Part shown: in pieces, positions 19,521 through 27,899 of the stretch
How positions within the stretch are numbered: the first letter of the stretch is position 1
Layout of the letters: the number at the start of each line of letters is the position of its first letter
Assembly: GCA_001567115.1 (NCBI GenBank)
Contig: LMZT01000037.1
Location: 1 to 64,000 of the forward strand
DNA length: 64,000 nucleotides
Origin: Candidatus Hinthialibacteria bacterium OLB16
Lineage (GTDB): Bacteria; Hinthialibacterota; Hinthialibacteria; OLB16
Direction of reading: 5' to 3'
Made by a program: the position numbers and the translations under genes
The notes under the pieces: generated by a model
The model's input: the letters and a program-made list of their open reading frames with translations, nothing else
Told to the model about the DNA's origin: nothing
The model's database searches: none

Positions 19521-19533
19521 GAGTACAGTACTC
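19521..19533. promoter_or_regulatory. short perfect palindrome upstream of the sugar isomerase gene
   Basis: GAGTAC-A-GTACTC is a perfect dyad in the 119-base gap between the ClC and isomerase genes. It could be a repressor site; nothing else supports this. Confidence 0.3.
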
Positions 19534-19591
19534 AGAATCTCTCCTTGAGAGATTCAAAATATATCTGACAGATAAAAGGGATGGGAAAACG

Positions 19592-20470
19592 ATGAAAACG
19601 CGCACTGGGAACTTTCCAATTGGTTTTCGCAGAGGGGGGGGCTGGCAGGGGGATATCGAAGCCCTCGCTCAATTCGCGAAGAATGCCGGGTTTGAGGCGA
19701 TCGACCTCGGAAAGGCGACCCGGGAAGATGTCGCTGTTCTGAAAAAGCATGGGTTGATGGTAGGGAGTGTCGATCTGGAGAACTGGCAGAACCTGTTTTC
19801 CAAAGATGAGGGCGAGCGCAAAGCGGCAGTCCAGCAAAATATCGCCTATATCCGAGAAGCCAATGCGCTGGGGGCAACACGCTTTTTCCTGTGTGTGATG
19901 CCCAAGGATCCTTCACTCAAGATGACCGAAAACCTTTCCATTGCGGCGAAGAGCCTTTCGGAACTGGCCAGGGCTGCGGAGAGTCTCAACTCCATGCTGG
20001 TCATCGAGGGGTGGCCGGGGGGGTGGCCGCAGTTTTCCAACCTGTGCTGCAATCCCGAAACTTACCGTTGGATGATCAAAGAATGCGGGTCGAAGGGACT
20101 CGGGATCAATTTCGATCCTTCCCACCTGGTGAGGATGTATATCGATCCGGTACGCTTCCTGGATGAGTTTCTTCCAAGTGTTGGCCATGTCCATGGCAAA
20201 GATACCGAGATACTGCCCGAAAAAATCTATGAGTTTGGAGTCTACCAGTTTTCGGCTTTCGAGCCGCATCCTCACTGTGGCGAAAATGTGTGGCGTTACA
20301 CCATTCCGGGCCATGGACAGGTGCGCTGGGTCCGCCTGTTCCAGATGCTGGCCAATGCCAACTGGAAGGGCATTGTCAGTGTGGAGCTGGAAGATGCCTC
20401 TTTTACCGGTTCGCCCGAAGCGGAGCAGCAGGGCTTGAACTGTGCTCTGGCATTTCTGAAAACTGTCTGA
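19592..20470 (+). CDS. sugar phosphate isomerase/epimerase family TIM barrel
   Basis: A protein of 292 residues of the xylose-isomerase-like barrel superfamily. Family features seen are GFEAIDLGK, a region with SMLVIEGWPG (metal-ligand Glu), GLGINFDPSHLVRMYIDP (Asp and His ligands), VGHVHGKDTEI, and a C-terminal GIVSVELEDASF. These fit the usual Glu-Asp-His-Glu divalent-metal site. The ATG at 19592 follows an AAGGG-rich stretch; the frame is open further upstream but shows no family sequence. A hairpin terminator at 20501-20534 follows, so it is probably transcribed alone. Substrate unknown. The upstream gap holds a 13-base palindrome, GAGTACAGTACTC, at 19521-19533 and an 8-bp hairpin at 19535-19555. 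Confidence 0.85.
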   Translation: MKTRTGNFPIGFRRGGGWQGDIEALAQFAKNAGFEAIDLGKATREDVAVLKKHGLMVGSVDLENWQNLFSKDEGERKAAVQQNIAYIREANALGATRFFLCVMPKDPSLKMTENLSIAAKSLSELARAAESLNSMLVIEGWPGGWPQFSNLCCNPETYRWMIKECGSKGLGINFDPSHLVRMYIDPVRFLDEFLPSVGHVHGKDTEILPEKIYEFGVYQFSAFEPHPHCGENVWRYTIPGHGQVRWVRLFQMLANANWKGIVSVELEDASFTGSPEAEQQGLNCALAFLKTV

Positions 20471-20500
20471 ACCTGCTGGATCACCACTGGAAAGATCAGG

Positions 20501-20534
20501 GAAGGGGGCGTAAATTCTGTCCCCTTCTTTTTCT
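20501..20534 (+). terminator. rho-independent terminator after the sugar isomerase gene
   Basis: GAAGGGG pairs with CCCCTTC around a 13-base loop and is followed by TTTTTCT. It lies 30 bases after the stop at 20470 on the same strand. The loop and arms also resemble a short GGGGACAGAATTTACGCC-like palindromic repeat seen in many bacteria, so it may derive from one. Confidence 0.75.
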
Positions 20535-20593
20535 AAAATGTTGCTTAAAGGTGGATCCTGCCGATAAACTGAGTGGAAGAGGAAGCGGATCGG

Positions 20594-21688
20594 ATGATTT
20601 CACCTGCCCCGGGATGTGTGAAAAGGATATTCATCGGGCTGCCCTGCCGGATGGTGGCTGTGGTTCTCTTTCTGGGGATGTTTCAACCTGGCTGCGGCCC
20701 ATCCCATGCCCAGGATAGTGATTCCTATTCTCTGCCGAATGTTTCTTCTCTCTCCCCGGCGACACCGGCGACTGTTCTCCCATCCACCTATTATGGGCGT
20801 AAGAGGAACCTGACCTATGATCCCTTCCGGCGGTCTGCCACCGGCCGGATTCTCAATGAGGAGCTGGAGGAATCGCTGACAGGCAGCTCCAGTAACAGCC
20901 GGATCGATACAGCCGACGAGGATTCATCGATCTATCTCGGCCTGCCTGAAAGGCGCGAATCCAGACCGCCCGCTCCGTCGCTTTCCATGACTCAACCGGG
21001 TGCCCCGATCAGCCTTGACCCGATGGGGTGGAATGGCCTGATGCCGCTTGCGCCCGGCTCGCAGCTGCTGCCTGTGCCATCCATAAAAACAGGGGGCCAA
21101 ACACCCGCGCTCCAGGCTCCTGCCCCGATTCTGCCCAGCCAGTCCGACCTTCAAAGCCGGACACTGTCGACCAAGACCAAAGGAAGCCAGGCGGAAAAGC
21201 TCGATCCTTCCCGCCTTTCGGAAACCAGTTCGACTGTTCTCAAAAGCCGTGGGGAAAATCTCACCGATGAAGCCGGACATTCCACCCCACAGGCCAAAAC
21301 CACCCGCAAGAAAAAATTGAAAAAAGGGGATAAGGAAGAGCCTGTGGAGGAGCCATCCGCATTGCTGATGCAGCCGGTCGAACCGGTGGCCTCCAGGGCT
21401 GCGGGAGAAAAACTCAGGAGCCAGAGCCTGTCGAGCAGCGCCGGTGTTTCGAATCTTTCCACAGGGAAATCCGGATCAGCAGCCCAGTTCACTTCGCCGT
21501 TCGGCGGAACAATTGCCAAACCACCCCAGCTCCCATCCCGCCGGTTTCATGGTGGGAATCCGGGTGAAGCCCGCAGGCCGGATTACACCTACCAGTTCCA
21601 GGGTCCACGGCGTTATTCGGTGGGTGAAACCGAATATGGCAGTGGAACCAGCTACGAAAGCCTGCCTTATTACCGCCGGAAAAGGTGA
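20594..21688 (+). CDS. predicted secreted Pro/Ser-rich protein of unknown function
   Basis: 364 residues from the ATG at 20594 (GGAAG upstream); a GTG at 20573 in frame is the alternative. The N-terminus is basic then hydrophobic (MVAVVLFLGMFQPGCGPSHA), either a signal peptide cut near SHAQ or a poor lipobox at GC. The rest is low-complexity, rich in Pro, Ser, Thr and Lys (RKKKLKKGDKEEP in the middle) with no domain I recognise. It ends in Tyr/Arg-rich text (YTYQFQGPRRYS, SLPYYRRKR). It is probably disordered and extracytoplasmic. Its stop lies 6 bases before the TTG start of the next gene, so the two are likely translated from one message. Confidence 0.65.
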   Translation: MISPAPGCVKRIFIGLPCRMVAVVLFLGMFQPGCGPSHAQDSDSYSLPNVSSLSPATPATVLPSTYYGRKRNLTYDPFRRSATGRILNEELEESLTGSSSNSRIDTADEDSSIYLGLPERRESRPPAPSLSMTQPGAPISLDPMGWNGLMPLAPGSQLLPVPSIKTGGQTPALQAPAPILPSQSDLQSRTLSTKTKGSQAEKLDPSRLSETSSTVLKSRGENLTDEAGHSTPQAKTTRKKKLKKGDKEEPVEEPSALLMQPVEPVASRAAGEKLRSQSLSSSAGVSNLSTGKSGSAAQFTSPFGGTIAKPPQLPSRRFHGGNPGEARRPDYTYQFQGPRRYSVGETEYGSGTSYESLPYYRRKR

Positions 21689-21694
21689 GAGGGT

Positions 21695-22681
21695 TTGAAG
21701 GCCACTCTCCCCAAGATGCCGGATTTCCGGCCCTTTGCGCTTCTCAAAGGACCGCATCTCCAGACCCTGGCAGGCTGGGCGGCAATTCCTGAAACTCCCT
21801 TGCCGGAAACAGAGATTATCCGGATGCGGTTGGAGGATGGCGACCAGACCACGCTTCACCTGCACCCTTCTCGCGATCTGGAAAGAAGTTGTCCGATTCT
21901 CCTGCTGCTGCATGGCCTCGAAGGGGATGCTTCGAAGCCATACATGGTTCGGACTGCGCGCAAAGCCTGGCAGAAAGGTTTCCGGACTGTGCGCATGAAC
22001 CTGCGCTGCTGCGGAGATGCCGAGGGTCTTTCCCGCCGGTTTTACAATGGGGCTCAATCGGAGGATGTGGCTGCTGTCTGCCGGTGGCTCACAGGCCGGT
22101 TTCCCGATGCTCCTCTGTTTGTCCTGGGGTTCTCATTGGGGGGCAACCTGGTGCTCAAGACAGCTCTGCAGGAAGACTTGCCCCGGCTGGATGGAGTGAT
22201 CGGCATCTGCCCGCCGGTCGATCCGCACCGCAGCGCATCCGCCCTGCGAAGCTGGCGCAATCTTCTTTACCACTATCGCTTTGTCCAGAGCCTGGTGGAT
22301 CGAGTCGAACGGAACCGCCATCTTCTCTCCCCACACCCGGAGATGGAGCTGCATCCGCGCATGAGCCTGATGGAGTTCGATGCGCTTTTTACTGCGCCGC
22401 ACAGTGGATATCGTGACCTGAAACATTATTATGACACCTGCCAGACCAGCCATCTGCTCAATCAAATCCGCTGTCCCTGGCAGATCATCACCTCACGTGA
22501 TGATCCCATGGTCCCGTTCGACTCGTTCGATCCAGTTGCCGGGCAGGCGAACCTGATTGCCACACGGCATGGAGGCCATCTTGGATTTATCGGGCCAAAA
22601 AACGGCCAGGATCCAGACTGGCGCTGGGCTGAAAATCGTGCCATCGATTTCTGCTGCAGGGTGCTCGATGGGAGCGGATGA
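21695..22681 (+). CDS. YheT-like alpha/beta hydrolase
   Basis: 328 residues of the alpha/beta-hydrolase fold. ILLLLHGLEGDASKPYM gives the oxyanion loop, VLGFSLGGNLVLK holds the nucleophile Ser in GFSLGG, ITSRDDPMVPF the acid and HGGHLGFIG the His. FRPFALLKGPHLQTLAG at the N-terminus is diagnostic of the YheT/EMB8 branch, putative esterases of unknown substrate. Start TTG 21695 follows AAGGTGAG at five bases; ATG 21716 is the alternative and lacks a ribosome site. It is closely linked to the preceding secreted-protein gene. Confidence 0.88.
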   Translation: MKATLPKMPDFRPFALLKGPHLQTLAGWAAIPETPLPETEIIRMRLEDGDQTTLHLHPSRDLERSCPILLLLHGLEGDASKPYMVRTARKAWQKGFRTVRMNLRCCGDAEGLSRRFYNGAQSEDVAAVCRWLTGRFPDAPLFVLGFSLGGNLVLKTALQEDLPRLDGVIGICPPVDPHRSASALRSWRNLLYHYRFVQSLVDRVERNRHLLSPHPEMELHPRMSLMEFDALFTAPHSGYRDLKHYYDTCQTSHLLNQIRCPWQIITSRDDPMVPFDSFDPVAGQANLIATRHGGHLGFIGPKNGQDPDWRWAENRAIDFCCRVLDGSG

Positions 22682-22738
22682 CAGAGGGTTGGATTCACAC
22701 AGTTATGAATTAAAATCAAGTTTGAAAGGAAGGATGAA

Positions 22739-23155
22739 ATGGTAAAAATTTCAGCGGAATATCAGAATCAGCTGCGGTGCAGGGCCATTCATGGCCCCTC
22801 AGGGAATGCGCTGCTGACCGATGCACCTGTGGACAACCATGGGAAAGGAGAAAGTTTTTCTCCTTCAGATTTAGTCGCGACAGCCCTGGGAACCTGCATG
22901 ATGACGGTCATGGGGATTGTGGCTGAAAGAGACCGGATCCCCTACGAAGGGGTTCGTGTCGAAGTCATCAAAGAGATGGCCACCGCCCCACCCCGGCGGA
23001 TTGCACGACTGCAGGTGCGCCTCGAAATGCCGGGCGGGTTGACACCGGATCAACGCAAGAAGCTGGAAAACACAGCCCATTTCTGCCCGGTGCACCGAAG
23101 CCTGCACCCGGATATCGAGGTGGATCTGGAGTTTGTATACCCGGATGCGCCATAA
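22739..23155 (+). CDS. OsmC/Ohr family peroxide-reducing protein
   Basis: 138 residues. FSPSDLVATALGTCMMTVMG holds the N-terminal catalytic Cys of the OsmC fold, and KLENTAHFCPVHRSLHPDIE holds the second Cys. Members reduce organic or hydrogen peroxides, or act on thiols, in the cytosol. The family's usual length is about 140. GGAAGGATGAA supplies the ribosome site just before the start. It is followed by a 7-bp hairpin, GTGGGCA/TGCCCAC, at 23172-23190, without a T tract. Confidence 0.9.
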   Translation: MVKISAEYQNQLRCRAIHGPSGNALLTDAPVDNHGKGESFSPSDLVATALGTCMMTVMGIVAERDRIPYEGVRVEVIKEMATAPPRRIARLQVRLEMPGGLTPDQRKKLENTAHFCPVHRSLHPDIEVDLEFVYPDAP

Positions 23156-23216
23156 GACACCCTCGCCTCAATGTGGGCAGTGAATGCCCACTGGGGGACC
23201 TGTAACGAATTGAAGT

Positions 23217-23245
23217 GTGGCAGATTCGCAAATTCAGGTTATAAT
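23217..23245 (+). promoter_or_regulatory. promoter with exact -10 upstream of the small protein gene
   Basis: GTGGCA (-35, four of six), 17 bases, TATAAT (-10, six of six). Predicted transcription starts at about 23252, 59 bases before the ATG at 23311. Confidence 0.6.
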
Positions 23246-23310
23246 CCAGGGAGTAGTGCCGATAAGCAGGTAAAGAATCCGGATCAACCTCAAGGAGGAG
23301 GTGAAAGATC

Positions 23311-23502
23311 ATGGAAGTGGGAGGAATCTTCCACATCAACAGTCTGGATGCCTGGCAGGGATCTTTCAGTACCGGCGGAGGGTACCGGCCCAGGCCGCAG
23401 AAGAAAAAAGAAGAGAATCCCTCTGACCAGAAACATCCGGAACCACCCGAAGGTGTGACCCGGGATGATTCCGGTGTGGTCCATGTCGATCTGACCGCCT
23501 GA
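23311..23502 (+). CDS. small Lys/Pro-rich protein of unknown function
   Basis: 63 residues, too short for confident homology by eye. Support is from signals: AAGGAGG plus GTGAAAGATC directly before the ATG is a near-ideal ribosome site, and a promoter with an exact TATAAT lies 66 bases upstream. The sequence has an N-terminal MEVGGIFHINSLDAWQG, a charged centre (RPRPQKKKEENPSDQKHPEP) and a hydrophobic tail DDSGVVHVDLTA. No signal peptide or membrane helix. Probably abundant and cytosolic; no function can be assigned. Confidence 0.7.
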   Translation: MEVGGIFHINSLDAWQGSFSTGGGYRPRPQKKKEENPSDQKHPEPPEGVTRDDSGVVHVDLTA

Positions 23503-23576
23503 CCTCTGCGCGAAACCTCAGGGATCGCCTGAATCTTCTAATGAATCCTCAGTGCAGAACGGGCCAGGTCGGCTTT

Positions 23577-23909
23577 TCAGCCCAGGTGAGGCTCGATCTT
23601 CGATAAGAGGGCCTTTTTGGGCATGAAGCCGACAAAGCGCTCGACTTCCTGTCCGCCTTTCAGGATCACCAGAGTAGGGATGCTGTTGACTCCGAAACCA
23701 TCACGAATATTCGGGCAGGCATCGGTGTCCACTTTGCCGACTTTGAGCTTTCCTGCCAGTTCATCCGCCAGTTCATCGATAATAGGAGCGAGCATTTTAC
23801 AGGGAGGGCACCAGGTTGCCCAGAAATCGATCAGCACAGGAATGCTCGATCCCTTCGCTTCGGTTTCGAAGTTCTGTTCGGTAAATTCCAAGGTATGTGC
23901 GCCTGCCAT
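23577..23909 (-). CDS. trxA: thioredoxin
   Basis: 110 residues with the thioredoxin fold and the active site FWATWCPPCKMLAPI. The usual WCGPC is WCPPC here, which may shift the redox potential. The cis-Pro loop is SIPTLVILKGGQ. A dithiol-disulfide reductant in the cytosol. AGGAGAGTCAA precedes the ATG. It is convergent with the small protein gene and divergent from the primase-like gene, with a 420-base gap upstream. Confidence 0.95.
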   Translation of the reverse strand: MAGAHTLEFTEQNFETEAKGSSIPVLIDFWATWCPPCKMLAPIIDELADELAGKLKVGKVDTDACPNIRDGFGVNSIPTLVILKGGQEVERFVGFMPKKALLSKIEPHLG

Positions 23910-24329
23910 TTGACTCTCCTGATTGGGTGTAGTGATAGTCTTGTCACTGTTGCCTCAATAGTGGACCGGAATCCTCCACGCATCGAGACATGCTTTGAAT
24001 CTACACGCCTGATCGACTGGAAACAAGAGAGCCATACAGGAAGGGCTGTGGATGAGCATGTAAGATATTATCGCAAATCACTCCGTTCTGTTACATCACC
24101 AGTGGGCTGGTCTGTGTAGAATATGTGGATAACTGAAGAAAATAGAGGAATTATTACCAGTGGAATATGGCATAAGGACTGCTAATATCCTTTCCTGCGA
24201 TGCACCGCTGGAACCAATTCTGTTGGGTATCCGGTGGTTTGGTGATACATTGAATGAGAAGGCAGGCCGGGTGGAAACAAGTGGTACTGTTTCAGCCTGT
24301 GAGGCCGATGAGATCGAAGGAGACTCGCC
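23910..24329. other. 420-base non-coding gap between trxA and the primase-like gene
   Basis: No frame here looks coding. It should hold the divergent promoters. It contains a consensus DnaA box, TGTGGATAA, at 24124-24132, a one-mismatch copy, TGTGGATGA, at 24047-24055, and an imperfect dyad AGTGA..TCACT near 23930-23948. GAAGGAG at the right edge serves the gene at 24330. Two boxes alone do not make an origin. Confidence 0.5.
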
Positions 24330-26441
24330 ATGTCCTGGATGCCACGCCCCTTTCGGACGAAAACTGCAAAAGTCCCTTTCAGCCAGTTCCGGTTTGCGGA
24401 TCCGGGGCTGGACCACTCGATTGATGCGTATGCCCGCTTTCTGTTTGCACGAATCACATTTGTAAAAGGGACACTCTGCGCGAATCATAAAAAAGGGCGT
24501 TTCCACGAGAAAGGTGAAATGAACCTGCTGCATGTGCGCAAACATGCGGATCGTGATGGAATTTTGGGAGTTTCTCTTGTCCAGAAGTCGACCGGGTTGA
24601 CCAAATCGGTCTGTGTCTCCCTGCCACAGGACTCGATTCTTGAAGGGTTGGGCCAGGGGTGCCGCCTGGCCAGTTCGCTGGTCCAGGATGGGATAGGGGG
24701 GCTGGTGGAGCTGTGTCCGAACAACCGTGTCCGTGTATGGGCCTTGTTCAATGAACCACTGCCTGCACGCGAGGCGGTCGAGAAGGTCAAATCCCTGAAA
24801 AAAAGGTCCTTTATATCCAATGAAGGGACCTATTTCCCCGATCCGGATGGCCAGACCAGCTTCCTGGAACTGCCGCCTTACCCCGATTCAGATTCCGGTC
24901 AGTGGTCCTTGCTCATGCCGCTCGACCAGGCGGAATCGCTGCTGGATGATCTTTCGTACCCGGTTCCCCCTCCCGACTGGAATGGGCTTCTGGGGGACCT
25001 TCCGCTTGAAAGCCGTTATTCGATCGAGAAAACATCAGCCGCACGCTCCGAGATCAACCTTGTTTCTGACCGGGAGGAAGAAACTTCCAACCCTTCCACC
25101 GGAAATGTCGGCGAGGATTCGACCCCTCCAGTTTCACCGGAACCCTCGGCGTTGGAGCCAGCACAGAGCACATCTCCGTTGAGCGCAGTCGCTGGAAAAG
25201 TGGTCTACTTCCCCGGCGCAGTGGAAAATGCGGAGGTGTCAGAGGTCGAAGAAACCACGAATGATCCCATCGAGGAGGAGCCTGCCTCGGAAAACGAAAC
25301 AGTGCTCCAGCCCGAGGTGGATGAAGATCCGGAGGAAACTCCTTTCCCGAAAGGGCATTCTTCAGAGGATCGGACACGGGTTTACAACCTTTCACCCCTG
25401 TCGGCTTCGGTGCCGGGAATTATCGGCCAGCTGCTCAATCCAACCCGGGTGAGCATTCCCACTCCCAGTGTCACACTCAATGAAGTCCTCAATGGAGGCT
25501 GGACCATTCAGCGCCTGTACCTGATCACCGGTTGTTCCGGTGACGGAAAAACCACCTTCTGCTCCTGGGCTGCGGACTTCGCAGCCAGCCGCCATATTCC
25601 GGTGATCTTTGTCTCCTTCCAGGCCCCCAAGGAGCTGCTGTCGATCTATGCGCTGTCCCGCACTGCGGGAATCGATTCGGCACTGATCGAAAGCGGACTG
25701 TGCCGTGATACGAAATCCTCTTCAGCGGAGGATCTCCGCAAAGTTCTGATGAACGCCGGGCGGCGTTATTTTCGGACCGGCGATTATCTGCATGTGCTCG
25801 AAGCCGATTCCGAGACCACGGTCGATGATATCCGGGAGGCGGTGTGCTCCACACGGCGCCATTTCGGCCTGGAGGAAGGTGCGCCAGTGGTGGTTGTGGT
25901 CGATTCGCTGCGCGAGTTGCGCTGTGATATTGGAAAGGGTGGCAAACCCAAGCCGGAAAGGGCTCGGATCGCCCAGGGACTGCTCGAGCTCAAGGAAATG
26001 GCTCAGGAACTGAATGCCGCTCTTCTGGTCACCATGGATATTCCCAACCGCCAGCCGATCCGCCATGGAGCCATCGAGCAGAATGATTTTGAAACCGCCT
26101 GCGGGCTGGCAGACTCCTGCTTCCTGCTCGACAGCCGTGCGATTCTGACAGACTTTTCCCCGGACGATGCCAGCTTGCGGCGCCGAAATGCGTCACGCCT
26201 GCAGGATCCACTTGACCGTGTTCTGGATCACTGCGGCCAGAATCCAGTTCTGGCCAAACGGCTGCATTCCATCCGTAAAGATTTTCCGCTGGAGGAAAAA
26301 TCCGCCTCGACCTATGCGCGGCTCTGGACAATTAAGAACCGTGGCGGCAGAACCGATGTGCAGCCGGTCTTCAGGTATCATCGGGCCTACCACAACTTTG
26401 AACCGATCCCACTGGATTTAACCGACCTGCAGCCCGAGTGA
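24330..26441 (+). CDS. fusion of a degenerate primase-like domain and a RecA/DnaB-like ATPase
   Basis: 703 residues; GAAGGAG lies seven bases before the ATG. Residues about 15-190 resemble TOTE-type archaeo-eukaryotic primases: IDAYARFLFAR, MNLLHVRKHADRDGILGVSL, RVRVWALFNEPLPAREAVEK and TYFPDPDGQTSFLELPPYP. The catalytic DxD strand (CVSLPQDS here) and the active His (R-x-R-V-W here) are lost, so polymerase activity is unlikely. A long acidic Pro/Ser/Glu linker follows. Residues about 380-600 are an ATPase: Walker A GCSGDGKTTFCSWA near 400, Walker B VVVVVDSLRELR near 522, and LLELKEMAQELNAALLVTMD as in DnaB/RepA/KaiC relatives. Possibly a replication, repair or regulatory ATPase; no neighbour explains it. 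The primase match is by eye. Confidence 0.6.
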   Translation: MSWMPRPFRTKTAKVPFSQFRFADPGLDHSIDAYARFLFARITFVKGTLCANHKKGRFHEKGEMNLLHVRKHADRDGILGVSLVQKSTGLTKSVCVSLPQDSILEGLGQGCRLASSLVQDGIGGLVELCPNNRVRVWALFNEPLPAREAVEKVKSLKKRSFISNEGTYFPDPDGQTSFLELPPYPDSDSGQWSLLMPLDQAESLLDDLSYPVPPPDWNGLLGDLPLESRYSIEKTSAARSEINLVSDREEETSNPSTGNVGEDSTPPVSPEPSALEPAQSTSPLSAVAGKVVYFPGAVENAEVSEVEETTNDPIEEEPASENETVLQPEVDEDPEETPFPKGHSSEDRTRVYNLSPLSASVPGIIGQLLNPTRVSIPTPSVTLNEVLNGGWTIQRLYLITGCSGDGKTTFCSWAADFAASRHIPVIFVSFQAPKELLSIYALSRTAGIDSALIESGLCRDTKSSSAEDLRKVLMNAGRRYFRTGDYLHVLEADSETTVDDIREAVCSTRRHFGLEEGAPVVVVVDSLRELRCDIGKGGKPKPERARIAQGLLELKEMAQELNAALLVTMDIPNRQPIRHGAIEQNDFETACGLADSCFLLDSRAILTDFSPDDASLRRRNASRLQDPLDRVLDHCGQNPVLAKRLHSIRKDFPLEEKSASTYARLWTIKNRGGRTDVQPVFRYHRAYHNFEPIPLDLTDLQPE

Positions 26442-26456
26442 GACGGGAGCAGGGGT

Positions 26457-27825
26457 TCAGATTCCGTATTTTTCCCGACGGTACGCCAGGGTTCGCCGTG
26501 TGATTCCAAGCCTGCGTGCGGCTTCACTCTGATTGCCGCCACATTCGTCGAGGGCTTTCATCAACATTCGCTTTTCGACTTCTTCAAGGGTGGCCGACTC
26601 GGGGATCGAGGTTTCAGGGCTTGCCTGGGATGGGGGCAATGTTCCCGACGGTTCCCGTGTGCGGATGTAGGAAGGGAGATCCTGAACCTCGAAGTGTTCT
26701 CCTTCGCCAAGTATTAACGCTGATTCGATGGTATTTTCGAGCTCGCGCACATTTCCCGGCCAGTGCCACTTCCGCAGGGCATCGAGAAATCCGTGCGATG
26801 GGGATTTTTCAGGCAGCCCCTCCCGGGCGGAAATCCGCAGGGTGAAATGGCGGACCAGCTCTTCCAGGTCTTCGAGATGATCACGCAGGGGGGGAGCCTG
26901 AATCGTGACCACATTCAGGCGGTAGTAGAGATCTTCCCGGAAAGAACCTTTTTCAATCGCCTTCTCGAGGTCGCGATTGGTCGCGGCGATGATGCGCGCA
27001 CGAACCGGCCGTGTTTGTGAACTGCCCACCGGGTCGTATTCCCTTTCCTGAAGAACACGCAGCAGTTTGACCTGGAGGGAAGCAGGGAGATCTCCCATCT
27101 CATCCAGGAACAGAGTCCCATCACCGGCCAGCTCGATTCGGCCGGTGCGCCGTTCGGTCGCACCGGTAAAGGCTCCTTTGACATGCCCGAAGAGCTCGCT
27201 CTCCAGGAGGGTCTCGGGAATGGCTCCACAATTCACACGCACCAGCGGGTGTGAGCTGCGCCCGCTCTGTTCGTGGAGCGCGCGTGCAATCAACTCCTTG
27301 CCTGTCCCGCTGTCTCCGCGAACCAGGATGGTGCTCTGGGTGGGGGCGACCCGGGCGATCAGGCGCCGCAGCCGGGTCATTGCTTCAGAAGCGCCGATCA
27401 GCGCCCCTGGCCCTTCATATACCTGAAGGCGAGACCTTAAGGCTTCATTTTCAGCGGTGAGGAGGATTTCATGCTCGATTCGACCGAGGACATGAAGCAG
27501 CTCTTCATTCGGGAAAGGCTTGATCAGGTAATCCACAGCACCGCCCCGCAGCTTCGATGGCGCTCTGGACAGTGGCATAGGCGGTCATGAGGACAAACCG
27601 GATGGAGGGGTGCCTGGCTCGAACTGCCTGCATCAGGTCCAGTCCGCTCATACCGGGCAGGCGCAGGTCGGTCAGGATCACATCAGGGCTGGATGCCCCG
27701 ATGCGGTTGAGGGCTTCCTCCGCATTTTCCGAGGTCGATATTTCCCAGCGCTGGGTTTCAGCGAGTGTTCGTGCCAGGAGCTTGAGCAGCTTAGCTTCAT
27801 CTTCGACAATCAGCAGGCTCGGCAT
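26457..27825 (-). CDS. NtrC-type sigma-54-dependent response regulator, one apparent frameshift
   Basis: Receiver domain at the start (SLLIVEDEAKLLKLLART, phospho-acceptor Asp in DVILTDLRLPG), an AAA+ sigma-54 activation domain (VRGDSGTGKELIARALHE, ESELFGHVKGAFTGATERR with the GAFTGA loop, DGTLFLDEMGDLP) and a Fis-type helix-turn-helix (NQSEAARRLGITRRTLAYRR). The frame is lost near 27550-27553. A two-base addition rejoins TAYATVQSAIEA to LRGGAVDYLIKPFPNEE, the normal end of a receiver. Corrected length is about 456 residues. No histidine kinase gene is near. It activates RpoN promoters; a good one is at 56535-56550, but a link between them is not shown. Confidence 0.92.
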
Positions 27826-27899
27826 CGCGGTTCAAGTTTTTCCCTCCATCCCCATGGCCAGGAATCCGGGGATGGAGGGAATGGATTGCTGGGCTGGTT

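Noticed and set aside
24047-24132. DnaA-box-like sites TGTGGATGA and TGTGGATAA as a replication origin
   Set aside because: Only one exact box and one near match, no AT-rich unwinding element with arrays, and no dnaA or dnaN nearby. One exact 9-mer is expected by chance about every 130 kb on both strands.
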